This document shows positions 1 through 5,955 of a stretch of DNA of 6,187 nt, in pieces (position 1 is the stretch's first letter; the number at the start of each line of letters is the position of its first letter). The translations under genes were made by a program, and so were the position numbers. Location of the stretch: the NCBI GenBank assembly GCA_043767025.1, contig JAYUHK010000029.1, positions 1 through 6,187 of the forward strand, given 5' to 3'. The DNA is from JAYUHK01 sp043767025 (GTDB taxonomy: Bacteria; Bacteroidota; Bacteroidia; Chitinophagales; Saprospiraceae). The notes beneath the pieces were generated by a model. That model was not told where the DNA came from. It saw nothing but the letters and a program-made list of their open reading frames with translations, and did no database searches.

Positions 1-393
1 TTCTCGGCTCGAATTGCCCTCCGATAGGATTTCTACCACCAAATCGGGTGCGCCGACGCAGCCTCTTTTGTCCAATTTATTTTCATCGCACACCACACAC
101 AAGTCGGGCTGCACCACCGTATCTACTTTGTGGTCGGTATCCCGCTCGGGCGGCAGCGGCAGTCGGGCATCAAAAGGCGCAGAAAAAACATCGCAATTTC
201 TATTTTTTTTCTTCAAATAACTCTGAATTGTAAAAAACAAAATACCTGACACTCGCTGGTGCGCAACACTCGGCGCAGCCATCGGAAAGATGCGACCTTT
301 AAAAAGCTCGACACGCTCCTGAAACTTCCACAAAATATAATCCGCGTAGGTGTAGTAGCCGTTGGGATTGAGTTGCTCGAGTTGGGTTATCAT
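1..393 (-). CDS. Uma2-family (DUF820) protein, N-terminal part, cut by the window edge
   Basis: An open frame starts at the ATG at 393-391 and runs 131 codons to the left edge without a stop, so the C-terminus lies outside the window. It reads MITQLEQLNPNGYYTYADYI at the start, then LFKGRIFPMAAPSVAHQRVS, VVQPDLCVVCDENKL and GAPDLVVEILS near the edge. This is the Uma2/DUF820 layout: a G-x-I-x-x-M-x-x-P-S-x-x-H segment, then a conserved QPDL (D97) and a PDLVVE segment (E121). These match the acidic residues of a PD-(D/E)XK nuclease-like fold; the expected lysine would lie just past the edge. The family is annotated as putative endonuclease, but its cellular role is poorly established. The start lies 23 bp beyond the gmd stop on the same strand, with an AAAAAA stretch just upstream and no Shine-Dalgarno. 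It could be co-transcribed with gmd, but nothing ties it to sugar metabolism. Family assignment is fairly sure; function is not. Confidence 0.8.
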   Translation of the reverse strand, partial: MITQLEQLNPNGYYTYADYILWKFQERVELFKGRIFPMAAPSVAHQRVSGILFFTIQSYLKKKNRNCDVFSAPFDARLPLPPERDTDHKVDTVVQPDLCVVCDENKLDKRGCVGAPDLVVEILSEGNSSRE

Positions 394-416
394 TTTTTTA
401 GGTATTTTTTCGGACG

Positions 417-2744
417 CTATTCAAATTCATTTTTGGTTTCAAAACCACCGTCGCGGAGGTATTTTTCTTTCTGAAAGAGTTTGACATCGGCAGCGACCAT
501 CTCGGCACACAACATTTTTACGTCGTATTTTGGTTTCCAGCCCAATTTTGTATTGGCTTTTGTAGGGTCGCCGATGAGCAAATCTACTTCCGTCGGGCGG
601 AAATAACGCGGGTCAATCGCCACCACCTCTTTGCCGATTGTTACCTGAAAATCTGGATTGCTGCACGCAGTTATGTACCCAATTTCATCAACTCCCTCGC
701 CTTTGAAGTCGAGCGTCATACCGACTTCCGCAAATGCCATGCGGATAAATTCGCGGATTTCGGTCGTCACTCCTGTGGCGAGGACAAAATCTTCGGGCGT
801 TTCTTGTTGTAATATCAAATACATACCCAAAACAAAATCTTTCGCATGACCCCAATCTCGCTTGGAGTTCAGATTGCCCATAAAAAGTTTGTCTTGCAGC
901 CCCAAAGCAATTTTTGCTACGCCGCGTGTGATTTTGCGCGTCACGAAAGTTTCGCCGCGAAGGGGGCTGTTGTGGACGTGTCCCTGTCCGATGCCGCAAT
1001 GAAAAGTGCCAGATTCTGTCGTCAAATCGTAAAACCAACCTTCGTAATGAGGCAAATCTATAATTTTTTTTACTTCATTGTTGGCTTTTGACAAATGATG
1101 CTGTGTAGAAGGTTCGTAACCGTGTTGTACTTTTCTTACAAATTCTCGACTGATGCCTGTTTGCTCACTGATGCCACGTTGTGACACACCTTCCTTTACC
1201 AAAGCCAATACGCTTTCTTTTTTGTCGGTCAAAGTCCTATGATTTTGTCCAGTTTCAGAATTTGATGATAAATTGATAGAAAAATAAAAAGCCTCTTTTT
1301 TCCACTTATTCGATTGCTCAACGTTGATATTGTATTCTTGGTTGGTGACGTTTTTTAGCACAAAAATCAATCCTGCTGCCAAGGTTGCAGAGTTGGTTTT
1401 GAAATTTTTAAACTCATAAACACACGGGTTGGAGGCTAAACCATCGGCAGCATTGTAGCCTCTCAAAAAGGCTGTCTGTATTTTTGTGGACGCATTTAAA
1501 ATCTGAAAAGGGATTTGTTTTTTATGAAATTCATCATAAAACTTATATTTTTTGATAAAATTCGCGGCATTGTTCAGGCGAAGTTGCCAAATAATATTAT
1601 CCGAAAATGCAGATTTTGTTTCCCAATAATGAACCGTATTTTTAGGATTCAGCGCAAGCCAAATTTCTTCGTAACGCGCCAATTCTAACTTGTGCTTTCC
1701 AGTAAGTTGCAACTGTCTTCCCTCCTTGATAGAGCCGTCGCCGACGACAAAACCGATTAGCTCGGCTTCCGCTTCGGTCATATCAAACTCGATAGTTTCT
1801 ACTGTCGGATAGTCAATAATATGAACTTTATCGCCCAACACGATGTCCTCAAAATTCTTTTCTGCGCCGTCTTCCATAATGCACTCGTGGCTTCCAGTTG
1901 CCATGTAGGCTGCATTTTTGGAAATAATCCAGCGTGGATTTTTGTTGTCCTGTTCTTTGTCGTGCGGGTAAGCCGAAGCATACAGCACTTTTACCCAACC
2001 TTTGCTGTCCCACACATAAAGGTCGCTTGTGACGACCGTTTCCTGATATTCTTTTGAGTTGGTGTCAATAGAAACTGTGCCAAGATTGGTGTAATCTTTC
2101 ACGATTTGTGCGATTGGCTTGATGTCTATTGCGCCTCGCTCCCCAATTTTGAAAAGCATTGGCATATTTTCTGCCACAGTTTCGTGGTTGAATAATATCC
2201 CGTTGCAGGCAAACATTCCATACGCCTCGCGATAATTAACGGTAATCCAATAAGCATACATTTTAGCCACTGCATAAGGCGAGCGCGGATAAAATGGCGT
2301 GGTTTCTTTTTGGGGGATTTCTTGCACTTTTCCGTAGAGTTCGGAAGTAGATGCCTGATATATTTTGGTTTTTTTCGTCAGACCCAAAATTCTGATAGCT
2401 TCCAGCAGGCGCAGCGTCCCGATGCCATCGCTGTCGGCAGCGTACTCGGGCGTATCGAAAGAAACACGGACGTGCGACATTGCGCCGAGATTGTAAATCT
2501 CATCGGGCTGCACTTCTTGGATAATCCTGATGATGTTGGTAGCGTCGCTCAAGTCGCCATAGTGGAGTATAAAATTATTGTTGTCCACGTGCGGGTCTTG
2601 GTAGATGTGGTCAATCCGCCCCGTGTTGAACAAAGACGCACGGCGTTTAATGCCATGTACGATATAACCTTTGGAGAGCAACAACTCGGACAAGTAAGCT
2701 CCGTCTTGCCCTGTGACACCAGTGATGAGTGCGATTTTTTGCAT
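417..2744 (-). CDS. gmd: GDP-mannose 4,6-dehydratase interrupted by an in-frame intein
   Basis: The 775-residue precursor consists of N-extein 1-188, intein 189-592 and C-extein 593-775. Joining the exteins gives 371 residues, close to the 373 of E. coli Gmd. The enzyme is an extended SDR that converts GDP-D-mannose to GDP-4-keto-6-deoxy-D-mannose in the cytoplasm, the precursor of GDP-fucose, GDP-rhamnose and GDP-perosamine. Visible signatures are the NADP-binding GVTGQDG (9-15), the catalytic set T133/E135 in STSELYG and Y157/K161 in YAVAK, then FNHE (185-188). After the intein come SPLRGETFVTRKIT, RDWGHAKDF, DPRYFRP and GDPTKAN. The start has no Shine-Dalgarno; an A-rich leader (AAAAATTAAAA) precedes it, and the gene lies 19 bp after the sugar transferase stop, so it is probably in the same operon. 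No GDP-fucose synthase follows. Gmd identity is near certain from the exteins; activity depends on splicing because the insert splits the substrate-binding loop. Confidence 0.97.
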   Translation of the reverse strand: MQKIALITGVTGQDGAYLSELLLSKGYIVHGIKRRASLFNTGRIDHIYQDPHVDNNNFILHYGDLSDATNIIRIIQEVQPDEIYNLGAMSHVRVSFDTPEYAADSDGIGTLRLLEAIRILGLTKKTKIYQASTSELYGKVQEIPQKETTPFYPRSPYAVAKMYAYWITVNYREAYGMFACNGILFNHETVAENMPMLFKIGERGAIDIKPIAQIVKDYTNLGTVSIDTNSKEYQETVVTSDLYVWDSKGWVKVLYASAYPHDKEQDNKNPRWIISKNAAYMATGSHECIMEDGAEKNFEDIVLGDKVHIIDYPTVETIEFDMTEAEAELIGFVVGDGSIKEGRQLQLTGKHKLELARYEEIWLALNPKNTVHYWETKSAFSDNIIWQLRLNNAANFIKKYKFYDEFHKKQIPFQILNASTKIQTAFLRGYNAADGLASNPCVYEFKNFKTNSATLAAGLIFVLKNVTNQEYNINVEQSNKWKKEAFYFSINLSSNSETGQNHRTLTDKKESVLALVKEGVSQRGISEQTGISREFVRKVQHGYEPSTQHHLSKANNEVKKIIDLPHYEGWFYDLTTESGTFHCGIGQGHVHNSPLRGETFVTRKITRGVAKIALGLQDKLFMGNLNSKRDWGHAKDFVLGMYLILQQETPEDFVLATGVTTEIREFIRMAFAEVGMTLDFKGEGVDEIGYITACSNPDFQVTIGKEVVAIDPRYFRPTEVDLLIGDPTKANTKLGWKPKYDVKMLCAEMVAADVKLFQKEKYLRDGGFETKNEFE
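1119..1223 (-). other. Helix-turn-helix DNA-binding segment inside the intein
   Basis: Intein residues about 320-354 include SVLALVKEGVSQRGISEQTG followed by ISREFVRKVQHG. The pattern of helix, then a turn at G-V-S, then a short helix, then TGIS and a recognition helix REFVRKV is a classic resolvase- or NUMOD-like HTH. It lies after the LAGLIDADG domain and before block F. HTH modules are known accessories of several homing endonucleases, where they add DNA contacts. Here it probably extends recognition of the gmd target site. The call rests on pattern recognition without a profile search. Confidence 0.75.
1281..1790 (-). other. LAGLIDADG homing endonuclease domain of the intein
   Basis: This covers roughly intein residues 131-300, between splicing blocks B and F. 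Motif 1 (AELIGFVVGDGSI, nt 1728-1766) and motif 2 (FLRGYNAADGL, nt 1437-1469) each keep the metal-binding aspartate (D148 and D246). Their spacing of about 97 residues suits a two-motif monomeric LAGLIDADG enzyme. Such domains cut an intein-free allele of the host gene at the insertion site so that repair copies the intein in. The domain limits are estimates. Both acidic residues are present, so nothing suggests decay, but activity cannot be judged from sequence. Confidence 0.85.
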
Positions 2745-2763
2745 TTTTAATTTTTACTTTGCT

Positions 2764-3435
2764 TCAAAATGGTCTTTTAGGAAGCGTTGGAAACCATGAA
2801 TATACAAGTTGGCTTTGAGGAGATAAAATAACCCAAGCTGTGAGTAGAATAATTTTCAAGTCCGTCCCAAAAGATTGATTGGCTTGATACCATTGTTCTA
2901 CTTTTCCCTTGAAGGGGTAAATATCTTGTTTGTAAAATTCCCAAATATCGCCGCCTTTTTCTTTTACGTCTGTTATTAGTTGCTCTTCATCGCGAAAAAT
3001 AATTGACCCGATACCCGTAAGACCCGGAGTGACGTTGTAAATAGTGTTTTGTACGTCTTTGGGATAAGCGTCAAAACTTTTTTGCATCACTGGTCGCGGT
3101 CCGACTACGCTCATCTGACCAAAGAATATATTTAGCAACTGCGGTAATTCGTTTATTTTGCTGGAGCGCAAAAATCCTCCTATTGGCAGTAGTCGTGGGT
3201 CTTTTTTTAAGGTAATCAGTCCACCAGTCATAAACTGGCTGTTCTTCAACATAGTTGCAAATTTATAAATTTTAAACAACTTTTGCTGGTAGCCGACTCG
3301 GTCTTGAAAATAAAAAATATATCCTTCTCCCGTTAATTTCAAAATAATGGAGATGGGCAGCAACAGCGGCGACAGCAGCAGCAAAGCTAAACCAGAAGAC
3401 AGGACATCAAAAAAGCGTTTTATTATTTTATACAT
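2764..3435 (-). CDS. PglC-like polyprenyl-phosphate phosphoglycosyl transferase (bacterial sugar transferase family)
   Basis: This 223-residue protein fits the short monotopic phosphoglycosyl transferases, which move a sugar phosphate from a UDP-sugar to undecaprenyl phosphate at the inner face of the cytoplasmic membrane, the first step of a repeat unit. It starts MYKIIKRFFD, followed by a hydrophobic re-entrant helix (about 11-33) with the helix-breaking Ser-Pro (S22-P23). Next come FQDRVGYQQKLFKIYKFATM (44-62), KKDPRLLPIGGFLR (77-90), INELPQLLN (94-102) and MSVVGPRP (108-115), then TPGLTG (136-141). The C-terminus has a further hydrophobic stretch (193-204). In PglC the catalytic dyad is Asp-Glu; here the matching pair is Asn95-Glu96, so the usual nucleophile is absent. 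The gene sits 33 bp after the dehydratase and 19 bp before gmd, consistent with one operon. Family assignment is secure; the sugar is unknown, though a diamino or amino sugar is suggested by the upstream genes. Confidence 0.93.
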   Translation of the reverse strand: MYKIIKRFFDVLSSGLALLLLSPLLLPISIILKLTGEGYIFYFQDRVGYQQKLFKIYKFATMLKNSQFMTGGLITLKKDPRLLPIGGFLRSSKINELPQLLNIFFGQMSVVGPRPVMQKSFDAYPKDVQNTIYNVTPGLTGIGSIIFRDEEQLITDVKEKGGDIWEFYKQDIYPFKGKVEQWYQANQSFGTDLKIILLTAWVILSPQSQLVYSWFPTLPKRPF

Positions 3436-3468
3436 AAATTTTTTAAAATTATCAGTTGCCGCAGCTCT

Positions 3469-4680
3469 TTACATCTTGTTGTCTAAACTTTTGCCTGTTT
3501 CGATGTGAGCGAAATCGGGGAGGTATCTTTTCATTGCGTTTACGATGTCTTGTTTGTCGTATATTTTTTGGTTCAAAATATTTTTCAAATCTTCGATGAC
3601 CGCGTTTATTTCTTGTTTGGCGGGAATTTTTGCATTTTTTATGATTCCCAAAGACTGATAAGTTTCCATATCCAACTCGTCGGTGTCGGTATAAAATTCT
3701 TCGTAAAGTTTTTCACCCGAAGTATCGGATTGAAAGTAACAGACGGGATAAGGGTCGGTAATTTTTCGAGTTTCCGCATATTTTTTGGCTTCGCTTTCGG
3801 TGGCGCAGCTATGAGAAGTCATTCCTAAGGCGACAAGATAAGATTCGGTAATATCTTTAAAATTAACCATCATATCGTCCCCTAATTTTGGAAAAAAAAT
3901 ATCGCCCGACTCGCCCAAAACGCAAGCCAACATACATATTTGTCCACTTTCTTCTGGCGAAACAAAAAATCTTTTTACATCACTTGGGCAAGAGAATGGT
4001 TGATTTTTCATCAATCTTTGCACGTATCCGTCCAACAGACTGCCATTCGAGAAAGCTACATTGGCGAAGCGCGCGGTCGAGATTTTGAGGTCTTTGCTAT
4101 AAGCCATAATGACTTCTTCCATGAGCTTTTTGCTGGCTCCCATCACATTGACGGGATTAGCGGCTTTGTCGGTGGATACACAAAAAAAGTGTTGCGGCGG
4201 ATATTGGGTGAGCAAATCCAAAAATCGCTGGGCTTTCATTACATTGTTGTCAATCATCGCCTCTACGGAATATTTATCTTTTTCACTTCTGACGTGCTTG
4301 TGAGCCGCAAAATTAGCAACTATATCAAAAGTACCTTCGTTGACAAACATTTTTTCAAAGACGGGTTCGCCAAAATTCATCGGGTAAGTGATGTATTCTT
4401 TCGGAATAAACTGCCCTTCTGCGCTCCGCAAATCTCGGGTCAGTTCCGTCAATCCGTTCTCGTTGGTGTCCACCACAAACAATCGAGAAGGCTCAAATTT
4501 TAATATCGCTTTGATAAACGACGAGCCTATCGTACCCGCTCCGCCGATGACCAACACAGATTTGTGGGCGATAGCCGCAGAAAGTTTGTCTTTATTGGCT
4601 ACAATATCGTTCAGAAAAAGACTTTCCTGCCGCAGGGTAATGTGTGTTTTTATGAATTGGTGGGTGTTGATGAATTGCAT
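3469..4680 (-). CDS. CapD/PglF-type UDP-N-acetylhexosamine 4,6-dehydratase (Polysacc_synt_2 family)
   Basis: A 403-residue extended SDR predicted to convert UDP-GlcNAc, or a related UDP-HexNAc, to its 4-keto-6-deoxy form. About 40 N-terminal residues precede the Rossmann fold, including RQESLFLNDI; the cofactor loop is GGAGTIGS (46-53), followed by the acidic VVDTNENG (69-76). NFAAHKHV (123-130), STDKAANPVNVMGASKK (169-185) and TARFANVAFSNGSL (202-215) are family motifs. The usual YxxxK is MxxxK (M180, K184), with D171-K172 retained. That pattern is known from the membrane PglF/WbpM type, which keeps C5 configuration, rather than from the inverting FlaA1/PseB type, which has Tyr. There are no membrane helices, so it is a soluble form. 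About 125 residues follow the core. The start is chosen because the N-terminal extension is typical of the group. The upstream aminotransferase is the natural next enzyme for its product. The exact UDP-sugar stereochemistry is not resolved. Confidence 0.9.
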   Translation of the reverse strand: MQFINTHQFIKTHITLRQESLFLNDIVANKDKLSAAIAHKSVLVIGGAGTIGSSFIKAILKFEPSRLFVVDTNENGLTELTRDLRSAEGQFIPKEYITYPMNFGEPVFEKMFVNEGTFDIVANFAAHKHVRSEKDKYSVEAMIDNNVMKAQRFLDLLTQYPPQHFFCVSTDKAANPVNVMGASKKLMEEVIMAYSKDLKISTARFANVAFSNGSLLDGYVQRLMKNQPFSCPSDVKRFFVSPEESGQICMLACVLGESGDIFFPKLGDDMMVNFKDITESYLVALGMTSHSCATESEAKKYAETRKITDPYPVCYFQSDTSGEKLYEEFYTDTDELDMETYQSLGIIKNAKIPAKQEINAVIEDLKNILNQKIYDKQDIVNAMKRYLPDFAHIETGKSLDNKM

Positions 4681-4824
4681 TAAATAGTTATAAGTTTTTA
4701 GTTTTTAATTTTGAGTCATCATAAACTATTGAAAATCAACGAATTATATCGAATATTAAATGTCAGCTATTTAAGCGTAAGAACTTAATTTTTTTTATTC
4801 GGTAGAGAGCGCGTTTAAGATTAG
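4681..4824 (-). other. 144-bp AT-rich intergenic spacer, possible internal promoter
   Basis: This spacer between the aminotransferase and the dehydratase is far longer than the 19-33 bp gaps further down the locus, so the downstream genes could have their own promoter or this could be a trimmed remnant. It is very AT-rich. I see a TATAAT-like string on the minus strand within the region around 4745, but no correctly spaced partner box and no good match to the Bacteroidota TAnnTTTG element. No protein-coding signal is apparent. Confidence 0.3.
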
Positions 4825-5955
4825 TTAGTAAAATGATTGAATAGCTTTTATGACCGTAGTTTGGTCGTCGTCGGTCAATCCCGTCGAACTCGGAATACTC
4901 AAACTGCGCTGATAAACTTGGTTGGACTGGTCGCTGTTGCTAATGTAAATATCGTTTTTGAACATTCGCAGTTGGTTCATCGGCACCCAAAACGGACGAC
5001 ATTGTATGTTATTTTTTAGTAAATGTTGTAAAAGCTCTTTTTGGCGAGCCGTTTGCATCGTTTGCAACCAATTATTTGCCGAAACGTGTTCTGTATAAAC
5101 TTGAAATTTGACATCGGCAACGCTTTCCAATTCAGTTCTATAGCGCGCATCAATTACTTTTTTACGTGCTAAAAAATTAGGTAATTGCTCCATTTGAGCC
5201 ACGCCGACCGCCGCCAGAAGATTGACCAAACGGTAATTATAACCGATTTCGTCGTGAATGTACTCAAAAGCGTCAGATTTTGCTTGCGTTGTGATGTGTT
5301 TTGCTTTTTTTGCCAAAACTTCATCATCGGTGACGATAACACCGCCGCCGCCTGTACTAATTATTTTATTGCCATTGAAACTAAACGTACCAAATGTACC
5401 AAATGTACCTGCGCCTTTGCCTTTGAAAGTAGAACCCAAAGCCTCCGTAGAATCTTCCACGACGGTCAAACAATACTGTTTTGCGAGCGACATCAGGCGT
5501 TCCATATCGCACATATTGCCCAACACGTGAACAGGCATAATGCCTTTTACGCATTGGTGCGTCCCGCGCAAATAGGTTTTATTTTTTTTATAATACGTTT
5601 TATTTTTTAAAAAATCCTCCAAAACGTCCAAATCCATTTGCCAAGTATTGGGATCTACGTCCATCAAAATCAAATCCGCGCCCGTATATTTGACAGCATT
5701 CGCGCTTGCGATGAACGTAATATTAGGCAAAATAACCAAATCGCCTTCTTCAATTCCCGCCAACTCTAAAGCAATATGTATCGCCGAAGTACCATTTGAA
5801 GCAGCAATTCCGTATTTTGCACCTGCAAAGTCAGCCACCATTTGCTCAAATTGCGTCACATACGCGCCAACGGACGAAATCCAACCTGTATCCAAACAGT
5901 CTTTTACATAAGTCCATTCGTTGCCCGATATGTTGGGGAGAGAGAGTGCTATCAT
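4825..5955 (-). CDS. LegC/DegT-DnrJ-EryC1 family PLP-dependent sugar aminotransferase
   Basis: A 376-residue fold-type I aminotransferase of the nucleotide-sugar family. It should transfer an amino group, usually from glutamate, to the 4-keto carbon of a UDP-4-keto-6-deoxy-HexNAc, forming a UDP-4-amino sugar in the cytoplasm. The opening IALSLPNISGNEWTYVKDCL and DTGWISSVG resemble the LegC subgroup. Other motifs are SNGTSAIH (53-60, PLP phosphate contacts), VVEDSTEALG (165-174, with D168 expected at the PLP ring nitrogen), FSFNGNK (191-197, with K197 as Schiff-base lysine) followed by GGGGV, GYNYRL (238-243) and SIPSSTGLTDDD (353-364). Length is normal for the family. The start at 5955 has an AT-rich leader (AAAAAATAAAATAAT) and no Shine-Dalgarno. 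Together with the downstream dehydratase and sugar transferase it suggests a bacillosamine-, legionaminate- or AATGal-like route. The product cannot be fixed without knowing the hexose configuration. Confidence 0.92.
   Translation of the reverse strand: MIALSLPNISGNEWTYVKDCLDTGWISSVGAYVTQFEQMVADFAGAKYGIAASNGTSAIHIALELAGIEEGDLVILPNITFIASANAVKYTGADLILMDVDPNTWQMDLDVLEDFLKNKTYYKKNKTYLRGTHQCVKGIMPVHVLGNMCDMERLMSLAKQYCLTVVEDSTEALGSTFKGKGAGTFGTFGTFSFNGNKIISTGGGGVIVTDDEVLAKKAKHITTQAKSDAFEYIHDEIGYNYRLVNLLAAVGVAQMEQLPNFLARKKVIDARYRTELESVADVKFQVYTEHVSANNWLQTMQTARQKELLQHLLKNNIQCRPFWVPMNQLRMFKNDIYISNSDQSNQVYQRSLSIPSSTGLTDDDQTTVIKAIQSFY

Larger units (their letters stand above)
969..2180 (-). mobile_element. 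Intein with LAGLIDADG homing endonuclease in Gmd, 404 residues
   Basis: The 404 residues between FNHE and SPLRGE are absent from ordinary Gmd and carry intein signatures in order (intein numbering). Block A is TVAENMPMLFKIG (1-13). Block B is ATGSHECIM (94-102), with the TxxH pair T95 and H98. LAGLIDADG motif 1 is LIGFVVGDG (141-149) and motif 2 is FLRGYNAADG (238-247). Block F is GWFYDLTTESGTF (381-393). Block G is GHVHN (400-404), with penultimate H403 and terminal N404, followed by Ser as the +1 extein residue. Splicing would join Glu188 to this Ser and restore the family sequence exactly. Residue 1 is Thr instead of Cys, Ser or Ala, which is unusual. An extra helix-turn-helix lies at about 320-354. 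The 60 bases at 1501-1560 have 11 G/C, against 39 of 60 at 2401-2460 in the N-extein; these are chosen stretches, but they agree with a foreign insert. The reading frame is intact throughout. Confidence 0.95.

Noticed and set aside
1..233. Short plus-strand open frames at 14-220 and 48-233.
   Set aside because: They are antisense to the Uma2-family gene, whose minus-strand frame is clearly conserved.
688..1038. Minus-strand open frame of 116 codons in another frame within gmd.
   Set aside because: It overlaps the conserved Gmd C-extein and the intein end, and its Arg-rich translation is a typical frame shadow.
969..2180. The gmd insert as a group I or group II intron rather than an intein.
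   Set aside because: It is open in the same frame throughout, joins exteins at the residue level, and has protein-splicing blocks at both ends. No intron structure is needed.
969..2180. The insert as a class 3 intein (internal Cys nucleophile).
   Set aside because: The class 3 cysteine lies at the position held here by Asp in YDL (block F), and no block B Trp is seen. C395 is further along, near the end of block F.
3940..4503. Plus-strand open frame of 187 codons, and similar ones at 2310-2750, 5185-5610 and 3505-3828.
   Set aside because: They lie antisense to well-conserved genes, and their translations show no recognisable domain.
4771..4796. TTAAG/CTTAA inverted repeat followed by a run of eight T on the plus strand.
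   Set aside because: The stem is only five AT-rich pairs, and the T-run serves the plus strand, where no gene ends. On the minus strand it lacks a T-run.
5383..5409. Three near-identical 9-bp units (AAAYGTACC) encoding GTFGTFGTF in the aminotransferase.
   Set aside because: From memory, LegC relatives have a segment of the same length here (GTFGDIGVF), so this is not a repeat expansion. It looks like chance convergence at a conserved site.
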